DNA of 64,000 nt from Rotaria macrura (Eukaryota > Rotifera > Eurotatoria > Philodinida > Philodinidae), in contig OENT01000102.1 of assembly GCA_900239685.1 (NCBI GenBank), forward strand, positions 62,001 through 126,000, written 5' to 3'. This document shows, piece by piece, positions 27,855 to 40,191 of the stretch. Made by a program: the position numbers and the translations under genes. Position 1 is the first letter of the stretch, and each line of letters begins with the position of its first letter. Below the pieces are notes generated by a model, which had not been told where the DNA came from, searched no databases, and saw nothing but the letters and a program-made list of their open reading frames with translations.

Positions 27855-30185
27855 CTTTGAATAAAATCAATACAAAAGAATTTTCTTCAAAACATGTACA
27901 ATTAATTTATTATTTATAGGTCTAACACATTACACATGCACGCTCAAATAAATACAAATAGCTTCACTTCTTGTTGAGGTTGCACTCACACTTGCTGAAA
28001 TCGTAAAATTGATGTAATCAGTAGCAAGAAAAAAAGTTCTAGCTAGGTATTTTATTGCCAGTTTTTCTTTTAAGTAGCTGTTTGAAAAATAAATTCTATC
28101 ACAAATCGACTATGCCAATATTTATTACTGTTAAAAACTATGCAAATATAAATGGCGAATTGTATTAGTTAATGTCATTTTTCAAAATTGCTTTTTATGC
28201 TCTTAAAATCAAAGAATACTTGTAAAATTAGTTTGACTAATGCAGAGAAAAACAATCTTTTTCATGACATTGACCTAGAAAAACTAAGCTGAGCTCAGTT
28301 TCATTCACAATACTCAACGTTTTCCATTTCGTTCTGTCCATGTACCAATCAAATCATCGATTGAGATTAATGGATACTCTTTTAAAAAGTTCTCGCTTTT
28401 AATAACTCGAAATTTTAAGCATTAGTTCAATTTTTGTATTGTTTGAAAATTCTAATAGAACAACAGATATAGATGGCACTAATCGTAGAGTGCACGTTTT
28501 TAAATTCTTATCAATCAGAATATTTTGAAAGTGTGAGAACTGCTATTCATATTACACACCACACAGATTAAAAACCTATTCATAAGATAAGATATTTGTG
28601 AATAAGACTTGCGCGTCCTGCAATAACACAGTCCATTTCGTTGTCTATCTTGATAACGCATGATGTTTACTAGTCACCTTGATCATCAGATGTGTACGAT
28701 CTTACGATATCCAACTGATAGACTTTATCTATACTATAAGAGTTGAAAATGTTTCACTTGTCGTGCATGACACTTATATATGAAACATTCTGTTTTCGTC
28801 AATTATTAGCAAACGATTGAACTTTTACTTACTATCGAATTCACGCGCCTATGTTTGTTTGCTTCATAGAATAAAATAATCGAAACAAATTATATTCATG
28901 TGTTCGAAAGAAAACGATAGATCATTGAGAAATAAAGTATGCAAGATTGACTTATTCAGAAGAGATGTATTTTCGCTTATATATCATTTAATTTTTTACT
29001 CGGAGAAGAAATGCCCGTGTGGTACCTTTCTGTATATGCGTCTTCAATATGGTTGACGTATTCAAAATTGTGAATCTTTAGTTGATGATATAGGCTTGGA
29101 AAAATATTTTGAGTCGTTGATAAGTTGCTGATAAAAATCATATCAGGATCTATGATTTTCCAATACTTTATTTAGCAAACATATGTTACCATCGAAAAAA
29201 AATAAAATAAACGAAATAAATTTCTATCTTTGAGTGTCACACCAATGTCAAATAAATGTTCTTGAATCGATTTATACATGTAATGATTTTCGATTTCATC
29301 GGATGATTCATTCGTATTCAATGATGATGATAATGATCGTTTATGATCATATGCGATTACATGAATTGGATTGATTATTGCATGAGATGGAAAATTGTTT
29401 TGGTAATGGTGAATGCTATGGAACTTCTTTATGTACTAAGCAACTATAAGAAAAAAATGAATCAATGTTCAATGAAAATGTGAACATGATATCTGAAGCG
29501 TTCAATTGAGTGATGATTATTTCATATGCAGATACTTTCTCTCCATTTCAAATGTATTCAACGTATCTATGGCTAAAGTCAAAATTTGATGCGTACTGAC
29601 TTTTTATGATTCCCCCTAGTAACATCGAATGTAAAAATGTCGAAGCTGAAATGTCGAAAGGTAATAGTGTAGAAAATACAAATATCGAAAACTCAAAAGT
29701 CGAACTATAAAAACATCGAAATGTAAAAATGTCCAATACTAGAGATATAAATGAAAAAAATTCAAAAGTATATATTTATATAAAGATAATATTTTTGATG
29801 TTTGGAATTGGCGAAGCGTCACAGACACACGAGAGCGCTATGTAACTCAACCGAAGATGACAAAATCATCGAATTAATGTAACTTAGTATCCTTCAAATT
29901 GTTGGTATCGGCTAATCAAATAATCCATTCTTAGTGGACATCTAGATCTTTGTTATTAAACAAAATCAAACAAGCAAGACAAGAAACTTATGTTCCATGA
30001 GAAAACGTCATATTTTTCCTACTTTTAGATTTTTCACAAATATATATTATCGAATCCAATGGATACATCTACTAATGCAGACAGCAATATCTCATTCATA
30101 ACATGGAACAAAGCTCAACGACTGTTAGCCTTCAACGACAAAACATTTTCTATACTTCCGCAATTTTTATCTTTCGATCATCTTA
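27855..30185. other. Intergenic region upstream of UAP1
   Basis: AT-rich, without a gene I can support. It includes the presumed UAP1 promoter in its first few hundred bases (no clear core motif) and a small repeat cluster at 29612-29750. Confidence 0.45.
29612..29750. repeat. Cluster of degenerate TGTCGAAA-type repeats, probable small mobile-element relic
   Basis: The motif ACATCGAA(A)TGTAAAAATG occurs at about 29623 and again at about 29712, with further short variants (ATGTCGAAA, AAATATCGAAAA, AAAGTCGAA) between. The ends CTAGTAACATCG and GTCCAATACTAG are roughly inverted. This is organised like the subterminal part of a small non-autonomous DNA element. No coding capacity. Confidence 0.4.
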
Positions 30186-31455
30186 CCCAGGTCGTTCATT
30201 CCGGAGCCCGGATTCGGCTGGAACCCGCTGGAAACGAGATATTTTCCTGCTTCTTCCTGCCGATTCCGGTGTATTTCTGGCCGGAAAAACCACCGGAACA
30301 TGGAAGCAGTATTCCGGCCGGAACTATCCGAACCCCGAACCTGGATATTCCGGCCACTTCCGAAAACCAGAAATTTCAAGGAAATACCTCGGATCAGCCA
30401 GGAACCTACTGGAACTATGGAAAGTTCCGCCCTGATCCAACCGGAAAATACAATACTCCGATAAAGAAGAAACGGAAAACAGTCGGAATCCACCGTCTTC
30501 CGACCAGATTATTTCTTTTTCGACAATCAGGCCTACGCTAGAAAAAAAATCACACCGAATGTTAAATTCTCATTTATATCATTCCTAGATACTCAAATCA
30601 GCATTTTACAAAAAAAAGACCTTTGAAGGTCTTTTTTGGGATTTTTTTTCAAATTCCTTCATTGTAAGAACTATGTCGATGAAATGGATAGTTTATCATA
30701 TCTTTATGGCTTCGTGTGAAAATTTTACATGTATTACTTAGAGTCATATTGTTTTCAGTGCATTACTGTGCATTCCAAATGTCTTGGATTAAAATTTTAA
30801 CTGATAGGTCATTTTCAGACTTTAGAAGCATCATTTACCTTGATTGAAGACTCAGTCAAGTCTCAAAACGCTGGTGTTTAACATGTGTGCTATTCTTACA
30901 CAGCGTTTTCGATTTGCAAAAGTCTAAAAATCTGATTTTTAGGTCTTCGGACTTAAAATTCCCATTTTTGCGACAAATACAATTTCGGAGAGAAATGTAA
31001 AGTGTTTTACTTGAATACTTTTTGTTCCCTGGGTATCTTCTGGTGTTGTTTGAGGCTTTTTAAAAAGAAACTAAAAGCTGGCTTCAAAATACGGAGAGCT
31101 TTTGTTATTCAGTCGAAGTATTTAGCACTGTTTGGGAACCGGCCAGATGAGTTTTCGTGAGCTTAGCGGAAACGGTCAGATCTGAGCCGTGTTCTTTCCG
31201 GATGGGAAAATTGCTTTTTCCGTTATCGGTATCCGGTCCGGAAACGGTCGGATTTGGACCGTATGTGGTCCGGGCTTGGAAACGGTGTTTTCCGTCGACG
31301 GATCCGTATAGGAGATGGGAACTATATCCGTGGATACGCTCCAGTGCCCAGAATTGCTGGGAATGAAGCCGGATCCGATTTCGGAAACCGGCTTCCGGAA
31401 TTCGTCGGAATAACACGGGATCCGGCCGGTTCCCGCCGTACGTCTCGGACCTGGG
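30186..31455. mobile_element. Non-autonomous DNA element with CCCAGGTC terminal inverted repeats (copy 1, 1.27 kb)
   Basis: The left end CCCAGGTCGTTCATTCCGGA at 30186 and the right end, read inward, CCCAGGTCCGAGACG from 31455 share the first eight bases. About 300 bases inside each end are strikingly GC-rich for this window and filled with dispersed CCGGAA / TTCCGG / TGGAA units. The middle (about 30540-31100) is ordinary AT-rich sequence. Open frames across the GC-rich arms have repetitive Pro/Gly/Arg composition and are not genes. Flanking dinucleotides are TA and AA, so no clean target duplication. No transposase is present. Confidence 0.6.
30611..30637. repeat. Short perfect hairpin flanked by A and T runs
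   Basis: AAAAAGACCTT and AAGGTCTTTTT separated by two bases, inside copy 1 of the CCCAGGTC element. It resembles a terminator hairpin but in this genome is more likely a structural part of the element. Confidence 0.5.
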
Positions 31456-34400
31456 AAAGTATTTTATTCTAAGTTGTTTATTAGCTATTCAATATTTCAG
31501 GAATTGAGAGAATGAGAACTAAGTGAAGAGATGGATCTTGCTTATCAGATTTTTGAGTAGATCTCGACAATCTATCAGAACAGTGAAGTATAAAAACAGT
31601 AAAGAGCTGATAAATATACCCTTTTAGACTCTTCCGATGAATGACAGAGTATGGATGATAGGGAAATGAACAAAAGAAGACTGAAAGAAGCGGTAGTGGC
31701 TGTTTTCTTTCTCATAACACTGCTGACAACAATGAGAATAATGAAATGAAGAAAACAAGAGCAAGAAAATTAATTCTTATGACGGTTCTCATAAAATCGG
31801 GGACTACCAAGAAAAATAGAAAATAAAACTACTCAAGTTTTGTCTTACAGTGTTCGGTACCTACGTCAATCGTTGAGGGAAGGAAATGAAAATTATACCC
31901 ACTGTTCTCTTCAATATGTCTCTCATTATTATGCTGAAAATGTAGCCAAGATATCTATACGGCAGTATAAGAGTTACAGTCTGCCATATTGTTTGATTTA
32001 TCTCTCATCAGGATGAAGAAATATTGGCAATGCGAGAATAATGAAAACTAGCATAAACGAAGTCCTAAACAGTATGCCATAAAATTGACGAGAGCTATGA
32101 GAGAAATGTATCACTGAAGAACTTTGTGGTACTAAAATGTGAAACTTACAAAAATTTTACTCCTATAAGTTCATTCTTCGAGTGTAGAGTGTGGGTGTGT
32201 TAGCCTCTCCTTTCCTTACTATTGCACATTAGCATCCTGGTCATAGAATAAATTTCGACTGAGATATAGACAATATGCATAGAAAGATATCTATCAGAAT
32301 GTATCCGTTATTTAGTTAGTTAGGAATTCGATATGCTTAAAGTTCGAATGCGCATGCAGAATGGGTCCTCGGCACGGATTTAAATTATATCACGCACATC
32401 TAGCACACGGCACAAACACCGACGTGTTCGTCGTTATCCTTATAGAATAACCTTGCGTCACTAAAGATCAATGTTGTCGTGATACGCTGCGGGAGATATT
32501 ATAATTCAAAACGTAAAAGAAAATTTAATAATGTAGAGGAGAACTTTCATAATTATTTTCAGTGATTATGCAAATACGTATAAATAATCACCAGATTGAG
32601 TGAAAAATCACTCTTGTCGGTTAGTCTTCAGGTTCGGATGAAATTTTTCTTTTGGTTGGGATTTTGTATCACCAAAATATCTTTAAAATTAATTTGATAT
32701 TTTATGGATCCTAAAACCGCAGCCACCTCTTGAAACATAACTTTATAGTTCACGAAGATAGTGACTGTTAACCAGATACTTGAAGATGAGTAAGAAAAAA
32801 CGCGTATTGAGAAAACTGTTAAGCTAAAGAGTGTCATATAGCTACAAAATTTCAAGATCCCAGTAAAATTCTCATGTGTCATGTAACCTAATTTAATCAA
32901 GGAATATGTGAAAAGAACGGTAAATCACTAGAATGAAAAAAAAAGTGCCGTACCAAACCTAAGAGAGATTTGTACTTGCTAAAAGCCCAAAAGAGTTTTG
33001 AAAATCGTACGAAACCAAAAAACTCCTTTTTTCAAAATATTACGAACACTAAAAACCTTTCGAGTTTTGAAACGAAACCGAAATCTTTCTGGTTTTCGCA
33101 CAGAGGTCAACGAAACCTTTTTTAAAGTTTCGAGTTTTTACCAAGTTGGTTCAGTATGGTACCTTTTTTCCTCAGACTATAGAAATAAATGGTTCGGGGC
33201 AGAGCTTAGACGAAACTATGTGTACTTGTACGTATTGTTCCTTTTCAAGTAAAACTGTAAGCACCACATACACTTTTCAAAGTACTCGTATAAGTACACG
33301 TAAAGAGTATACCTAATGAATACTTGTACATTGAAAAAGGTATTTAGCACTTCCATTTATACTTTTACTTTAAATTTAAAGAAGTGCTTGTTCCTTGTAT
33401 TGGTAATTGTAATTATACTTGTGCTTTCAGAAAAGTTTCTGGTTGTGGGATGCGAATGTATAGATTAGGCTTTAGGAGAGATCAACGCGATCATGGACAT
33501 CCCCAGCATCCCACACCTAAAACCATATCTGGACTCACACTCACAAGTAAAAAAACGATATAATGCTGATGAGACAATCACGTACATGTTTACATATATG
33601 TTATTATTCATTCCGGAAGTCTTCGCTTTCTATAGTTTACCAGGAAATTACTGGTGCACTGCAATACACCGCGGTGAAAGTATATCGAACCAAAGTATCA
33701 ATTAAAACCGACGTTTTACCGTTAAACACTATCCGGTTTGGTAGCATGGACGATTCTTCACGAATTGATTCGGACGGTGCTATTAATCATTTCAGCACCT
33801 TTTGATTCATTCATAACATTCGTTGCATCGAAAATTTTGACTGTTATAGAGAAACTTTCGCTGACTCATTCATCATGATGGAGGCATACTGGTTTGAAGA
33901 AGAAACTGCGGAGGTTATTGTAGATAAATAAAATATATTCAAATTAACATTCTGTAGGAGACTTTTCTTTAAATTCAATCCATCGGTATTTTTTCAACAT
34001 TGATAAATTAAACATGTGTAGAATGATAACAAAAGAAGTTATTTCAACGGACAAGTTTATCGTCTCTTGATCTCATTAATTTATGCTGGAATCTATTCTA
34101 ATTGGGAAGTCATTTCAAGACAAAAAATTTTACAATGATAAAATACTTAGAATTGAATTCATGACTAATGAATGATTTCTCGTTACGAAGTGATAAATTC
34201 AAATAGTGCGTAAGAGCATATTTTTTATGACAGCCTTGACAAATTGTTAAATTACCAAAAAACAAAGTTTATCTAGAATCGCGTGTCATATTCTGAAACC
34301 ATTTACATAATTATCAAAAAGGTGACATTTTAACTCTAGCCATCTATTTAATTTGTACAAATGACATTGCTATTTAATGATAATTATACCAATTACGTTT

Positions 34401-34835
34401 TACCTGAATTTGACATCATTAAAAATAACAAGCACAATGAAATTCTGGTTTACACTCTGGTTAACGGTGATTGATAACCAGACGATTAGAAGTCACTTAT
34501 ACTCAAGTTTTCGCACGAAATATGGCAGTGTATTATTTTCAACGTATGTCCATTCTTCTGTTGGAAAAACCAGATAGTCCAGCTTTTCGTTGATTAGATC
34601 ACTGAGTATGAAAAACAAACGCACGAACTGACAGATAAAACTCATCGCAATAAACTCATACGAATGTACTGTAAAACTGATACTGATAGTGATGCAATTT
34701 ATTTTAGCACATGACATGTTTTTATTTAAAAGAATTCATTGAAATATTGCATGAAGTCAATCATATGCAGTCATAGTTCAACTATTCACATCACCGAACT
34801 TAATTCATAAGAATCTCATATTCATAAGTATGTAT
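31456..34835. other. Intergenic, no recognisable gene
   Basis: The first part (31500-32200) is purine-rich on the plus strand. 32944-33170 is a patch of CGAAACC / GTTTCGAG units bounded by GTACCAAACC and GTATGGTACC, possibly another decayed fold-back element. 33220-33340 holds several GTAC-containing short repeats. Open frames are short and lack motifs. Confidence 0.4.
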
Positions 34836-35669
34836 TCAAGCATAGAGAGATTTTCTCTTCTTCATTTTCGTAGCTCTCTCTTTTTTAATTGGATCTTCGC
34901 TAAAAATCGTCCAAAAATCTCCGATTTGTAATATAATTACAAAAATATTTTTGAAAACAAGGAAATAACTTGAATAATCATGTTGTCTAACACCCAGTAT
35001 AGCATAAAGACGCACACATAAATGTGGAATATCCATAATCATGACACTCAGTGATGGGTATGTTATTGCAGCAGCTAGACGTGGATAATTTTTTTTTCTA
35101 AATAATTTTTGTATCGCCGGCATCTGTACTACATATTGGCAACAACTAAGAGACCATATAGACAAAGTAATACGGACAAAAACAGGATCAGAATATAACG
35201 CTTGATGACTAAGTAGATCAATAAAATCGAGAGTGTCTAATGCACTGGCCCATGTTCGTCCCATTACGGCGAATCGATGACCTTCCTTTTCACANTCTAA
35301 AAAGAATCTATCATCACTTCGAGCAAGAGCATAATAGATCACCGAAAATACTTCTACGGTTGCTTGTTCATTATTGGCAGTAATTAAATAATTTATTCTG
35401 TATAGTTCAAGAAACCATATTGATAAAATAATACAAATTGAATAGATAAGTAATACAATAAATGATTTTCTATAACGAAATTTTAACGAAGCCGTTATGA
35501 TTATTTCCAAAATGATGATGCCAATGCCAATGATGGGAATGAAGAAAACATGACGAAAAGATCGAATTCCAAAAAGAAATATTGACGAAAAAACTAGATG
35601 AACTAGACAAAGTAATCGTAAAAAGAACCACTTAATCAAGGTCTTTTTCGTCGTTACGTTTTTAGTCAT
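34836..35669 (-). CDS. TMEM26-like multipass membrane protein
   Basis: Single-exon frame of 277 residues with at least six hydrophobic segments (about 15-35, 42-61, 66-90, then others between 150 and 260) and a basic C-terminus (RATKMKKRKS). The order of motifs fits the TMEM26 family: a second membrane segment followed by SIWFLELYRI, then GRTWASALDTLDFIDLLS, then a Trp/Gln-rich segment IWSLSCCQYVVQMP, then MDIPHLCVRLYAILGV. The molecular role of TMEM26 is not established. An ambiguous base at 35295 makes one residue (just before CEKEGHRF) unknown without breaking the frame. It has no intron, unlike most genes in the window, and is isolated between gene-poor regions. Confidence 0.72.
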   Translation of the reverse strand: MTKNVTTKKTLIKWFFLRLLCLVHLVFSSIFLFGIRSFRHVFFIPIIGIGIIILEIIITASLKFRYRKSFIVLLIYSICIILSIWFLELYRINYLITANNEQATVEVFSVIYYALARSDDRFFLXCEKEGHRFAVMGRTWASALDTLDFIDLLSHQALYSDPVFVRITLSIWSLSCCQYVVQMPAIQKLFRKKNYPRLAAAITYPSLSVMIMDIPHLCVRLYAILGVRQHDYSSYFLVFKNIFVIILQIGDFWTIFSEDPIKKERATKMKKRKSLYA

Positions 35670-37193
35670 CCTTCGAATGAGTGTACCTAAGCTACATGAA
35701 TCAGAGTATAATGAATGTTAATATGTAATTTTTCTTTTTTGCTCTTGTAACCTCAAAATTTTCTATAAGGGGTAGAACGAAAACTACCAAGCACAATTAT
35801 TTGCTGTGCTGCACACGTAGAGCTTTCGATTTGACAAGTGAATTCCTCTGAATTAATTATATACAATAAGTTTGTAGATCATTCTCTAAATGACTTTTCT
35901 CAAATGTCAGAAGAAAAATCTACGTATATTATCCGGTTCATGTATCATTGGGCGCACTGTTGACTTGTCTGTAAAAGGGTCCTGTTTCTCTTGTTCGTTC
36001 GATTATGTCAAGTTTATCAACGAATCTATAAGTGGTATTCAATTAAGGCAATGAATGATATAAGGAAGACAATCAAATTTTCACGTCTACAAAAAAATCT
36101 TTGCTTATATTCTATATGATCAATCTCTTGAATGCCACTATCTTTAAGTTGAAGAATAGCAGAATGCAATAATTTTTTTTGTGTCCTATCGATTAAGAGT
36201 TGCTGAGCGAAGGTTTGCATAAACTCTTGCTTATATTGCTGCAGCTGAAGGACGACAACAAAGCGCATGAGAAAGTGAATTTTCAATTTTTCACAGCACT
36301 TGTACAGAGCGCAAGAAATTTTCAGTATTCAAGAGGTTAGATAAACATTAAGACGCGTAGTAAATCAGCAAAAAATGTGAATGATTGTTATATTTGACAT
36401 GTATCCCGAAGATTACTGCGCAAGAATATTTATGAATTGAGTAATTTATAGAATGATCTTGAACAAATGATAAATGATTTCTAGTTCTCAGAGTATCCGC
36501 TCGATTATAAGATGACTGCGTGCTTGGCATGCACTATAAATTATTCCCATTAGATTATGGTTATTCCATATATATGCAGAATTTCTTCGATTCAATGAGA
36601 AGTTCTTTAATCATGGCTGCATTATTGGCAAGTGTAACATAAGGAATACGTTGAAAAGTTAGGGTTAGTACTTAATCCATATTTTGTTTAAATCAGACTA
36701 TGACTAATGATACAAAAGATTGAGAAAATTTTAGCTTGAGTGACTTGGTAAGAAGTAGTTTTTTCATACTTTATCGACATACAGATCATTGAGGAGATTG
36801 ATAGAAAGTAAAATTAAGTGCAGAGCTTATCACAGACGATGGAAAATATTCCATTTCCCTTCATGATTTACAATTTACATCGATCTCTTTTGATCTTGTC
36901 ATGTGGTATATGAATTACCACGCTATGAAGTATCAGGGAAAATCGCTCACAGGTAACTTTTCATCCTAAATTACACTAACAGAAGCCCATACACAGTGTT
37001 CCTCAAAATACATTGAACTCTTGATATGATTTGCCAGTCTTCCTGAATGGTAAGATCTTCAATGCTATTAGAACTTCAAATTCATTGAAATAATGTTCAT
37101 CACGGCTGCAAGCTTTTTTAAGGCTTTGATAAAAATATAAAAATATGCTGTCAACGCATTTGAGAAGAAACTGTGAATAATGAACATGTTCAG
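35670..37193. other. Intergenic, no recognisable gene
   Basis: AT-rich. Small minus-strand frames at 36026-36286 and 36348-36530 have no recognisable domain or splice partners. Confidence 0.4.
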
Positions 37194-37492
37194 AACCTAC
37201 ACTCTAATTAAAATAAGTTCTTTCCTGAACCCCCTAAAAAGGTTCGGTAGATTTAAAATAGCATCCAAATGAGCCGAAATGCTTAAAAAACGATTGCTCA
37301 GTTCTATGAAACTTTAAAAAAGGTTTCGTAGAAAAGGGTTCGGCCCGTGGGTACACGGGAAGAACCTTTAAAGGTTTCGTAGAACTGAACAATCGTTTTT
37401 TAAGCATTTCGGGTCATTTGGATGCTATTTTAAATCTACCGAACCTTTTTAGAGGGTTCAGGAAAGAACTTATTTTTATTAGAGTGTAGGTT
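37194..37492. mobile_element. Palindromic MITE-like fold-back element
   Basis: Two inverted arms of about 130-140 bases with only a handful of mismatches, starting AACCTACACTCTAAT and ending with its complement, around a short loop near 37345 (GGCCCGTGGGTACACGGG). If the flanking palindromic TA at 37198-37199 and 37487-37488 is the target duplication, the element is CACTCTAATT...AATTAGAGTG, the arrangement of Tc1/mariner-type MITEs. No coding capacity. Confidence 0.75.
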
Positions 37493-38219
37493 ATTCATAT
37501 ATGTATATGGCCGTTTTCGATCTCATTATCATGTGTCTTAATCAGGTCCATTGTTTGTTATGATGGAATATGTAAGTACTACTTTCAATCATCAACTCTT
37601 ACTACTCGATTTCGTCATTGGAAAAGTCACTTCATTCTAATGATTTTAATTCCTAGGGTGTCAAGTAGAACAAGGAAAGTTACATGCACCCCACATTCTG
37701 TCGGATCTCCCAATGACTAGATCAAGTAATACAGAGATCTGTAGTGCTATTTGACATCCAAAATCTAGTTGTTCGTTAAAGCTACTTCATATTTTAGAAT
37801 AACATTCCTGCAACTTTTAATAGCGAAATAACTATAGCCAGTTCAGCCAACTTCATGATTGGAACGTATTTGAAAATAGCGAATTATCGGAATTTCGTAG
37901 AATGCCGATAAAGTCACAGAATCCGAAGACGATCTGAGAAAAGTAATTAGTAATCAATGTTTGTTGCTCATATAAACGTTTTTCTCTGGCGTTGCAAAAT
38001 TATGCCTTGAAAATATTTCAGATCGAAAAATACGATGAAGACTTGAAGACTATCGAATCTCGAGTTTTACAGTTGACTCGCGATGGAAAAATTGTCTCTG
38101 TACATGAGCAAGTTGCTCAGCAAATATTCCACATTTCTTGATTTTTTTTCTCATGTTGCCTTTCAGTAGCATTTTAAGTCATCAAGGTAATACAAGCACA
38201 AGAAAAGAAAACCAAGATG

Positions 38220-38646
38220 CCCAGGTCAATCATTCCGGATGTTCGTAATGGCGTCTTAAACGGCGAAAAACGATGCTATTACGGGCCGTAATCCGCCAGT
38301 CCGTTTTATGATCCGCCGTTTAGTGCAGTAAACGATCATCGTTTTTACAAGAAACAGCCATCTTTTTTCGCTGTATATTAGCCGTAAAACGCTATTCCGA
38401 AAAACGACCTCCATACAATATCGTGCAATATTATACAATATTGCTTCTCACATTACTTTCGGAATACCGTTTTACGGCTAACATACGGCAAAAAACGATG
38501 GCTGTTTTTTGTAAAAACGATGATCGTTTACTGCACTAAACGGCAGATCATAAAACGAGCTGACGGATTACGGCCCGTAATAGCATCGTTTTTCACCGTT
38601 TTATATCGTTTACGGTCGTTTACGACGCCGTTTTGTTTGACCTGGG
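38220..38646. mobile_element. Palindromic CCCAGGTC-terminus element (copy 2, 427 bp)
   Basis: It starts CCCAGGTCAATCATTCCGGA, nearly the same first 20 bases as copy 1, and ends TGACCTGGG. Arms of about 190 bases are inverted copies, for example CGATGCTATTACGGGCCGTA and its complement at both sides, with internal CGTTTACGGTCGTTTACG units near the right end. The centre (about 38405-38450) is AT-rich with ATACAATAT repeats. Flanking dinucleotides are TG on both sides, consistent with a 2-bp target duplication. No coding capacity. Confidence 0.72.
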
Positions 38647-39700
38647 TGGAAAAGTGGATTCCTTGGATCCAGAATACAATGGGATCCAGAAGATATTTAT
38701 GGGACATATAAAATAAAATACACACTATATAGGATAAATACTATAAAATTAAAGACAGTTCAATATTTGTTACGATAGTTCATCGATATAAATGAGTTTG
38801 AATAGATTGTCTTTCATATATTTCAAAACTGATTATTACATTGCCTTTATATGATATGATGAATTTTGTTAGCTCTTTATTAGAGGATATAAGGATAGAA
38901 CTAGTTTTTTTACTATATAGTTATGTAAATCATCAACTTACATAGATTGATTGTTAAATAACTTTTGTTCAACATACATATGTCTTATGATGATAATATA
39001 ACGTTGGATCATTTAGTAGCAAATATCATGTTGTAAGCACAGGAAAAGAATGCCGAACGAACAAGAGTGAGGAAAAGCAATACACATGTATACATCTATA
39101 TCTATAACGTTCATTGTCTGTGTGTTTCTCTGTGCTGGGTCAAAGGTTGAAGGTGAAAGTTTAAAGGTTAAGGATTCTAGAATTTCCTAGAGCTTCCCAG
39201 ATTTATGCGGCGCTAACTATAGATTTCTAGAATATTCTAGATTTTTCACAAACTTTCATCGGGGACCATTTGGATAGGTTAACGATCAAGAGTAGAGGTT
39301 AAGTCAAGGGAGAAACAGCTGATTTTTTTTATTTGAAATTGACTTAAAATCAAAAAAATCAGCTACTCGGTTGAAATGATAAAATTCGGTATCCTTGTTG
39401 TTCGAAATATCAATTTAAGGGGAGACAGTTTAAATCCCATTTTCTTGATTTCTGTGATCTTTCGTTTGATATTGCTGTTTTTTTTCTGATTTTTTGTTGA
39501 TTTTTTAAAATTTAAATCAATTGATTCATATGAAAAAACAATCATAGAAATAAAATGTCAGCTGTTTCTCTCATGGCCTAAATTGATATGAGCACAAAAG
39601 CATGTTTCTCGAGATCAATCAATCGTTTTGCCGTTCTCTGTTGACCGAAGAAATAATATATTGTTAACAGTGTTTGGGTCTAGATTATATCTACTTTGAT
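38647..39700. other. Intergenic, no recognisable gene
   Basis: AT-rich, with repeated TTCTAGAAT-like words around 39175-39245 (AGGATTCTAGAATTTCCTAG, TTTCTAGAATATTCTAG). No open frame of interest. Confidence 0.4.
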
Positions 39701-40191
39701 TGACGATTAGATCTACTGTCAAAAACTATCTTTCAACATCAGCTGAGCTGCAGAGGACAATATATTCGATGTGCTAACTTCGAGAGGTTTGGAAACATAT
39801 CCTGGTATTCTTTCCAAAATAATAATGTATTCGCATAATTCTTATGTTCTTCCACCTTACAATCGATATAAATATCGAGTTCAACCTTTGCTGCCGTTGT
39901 GTTTTTACATTTTGTTTTTATTACATCGTCATCCTTCGATTTTTCTAGAAAATTCCTTTTCTTTTTTCTTGGTGGTTCATTGTGACTATCGAATGCGGAT
40001 GCATGGTTCCCTTTCGGCAACAATGCACGACACGTTCGATAACACTCTGATTTCTGAGCTGTCGCTGGTGACAATAACGTTTTGAATTTCGGATGCAGAA
40101 AAAATCCCAGAGTATTTTCTTCCTCAATGTTGAACGCCGAATTCAATAGACACAACGAACGTTTCGCAGAAATCCTCACACTTGTATGCAA
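39701..40191 (-). pseudogene. hAT-family DNA transposase, C-terminal remnant
   Basis: A minus-strand frame of 150 codons resembles the last part of a hAT transposase. An AFNIEEENTLGFFLHPKFK block recalls the AxFLDPRFK region; then comes a basic KKKR stretch; then YANTLLFWKEYQDMFPNLSKLA followed by HRIYCPLQLS, the hATC dimerisation region. The frame then shifts by one base: the neighbouring frame continues SSADVER where the family has SSAxVERxFS, and it stops straight after. The N-terminal zinc finger and most of the catalytic domain are not recognisable upstream. A plain DNA-transposon fossil, not a functional gene. Confidence 0.65.

Noticed and set aside
30059-30541. Overlapping open frames of 100-160 codons on both strands.
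   Set aside because: They arise from CCGGAA-type repeats in the GC-rich arm of a mobile element; composition is repetitive and both strands are open equally.
30611-30637. Hairpin followed by T run, like a bacterial terminator.
   Set aside because: The window is eukaryotic and no gene ends here; more likely part of the surrounding element.
31105-31472. Overlapping open frames on both strands.
   Set aside because: Same explanation: the right arm of the CCCAGGTC element.
38256-38725. Small open frames that look similar on the two strands.
   Set aside because: They are the two arms of a palindromic element, so the similarity is structural, not coding.
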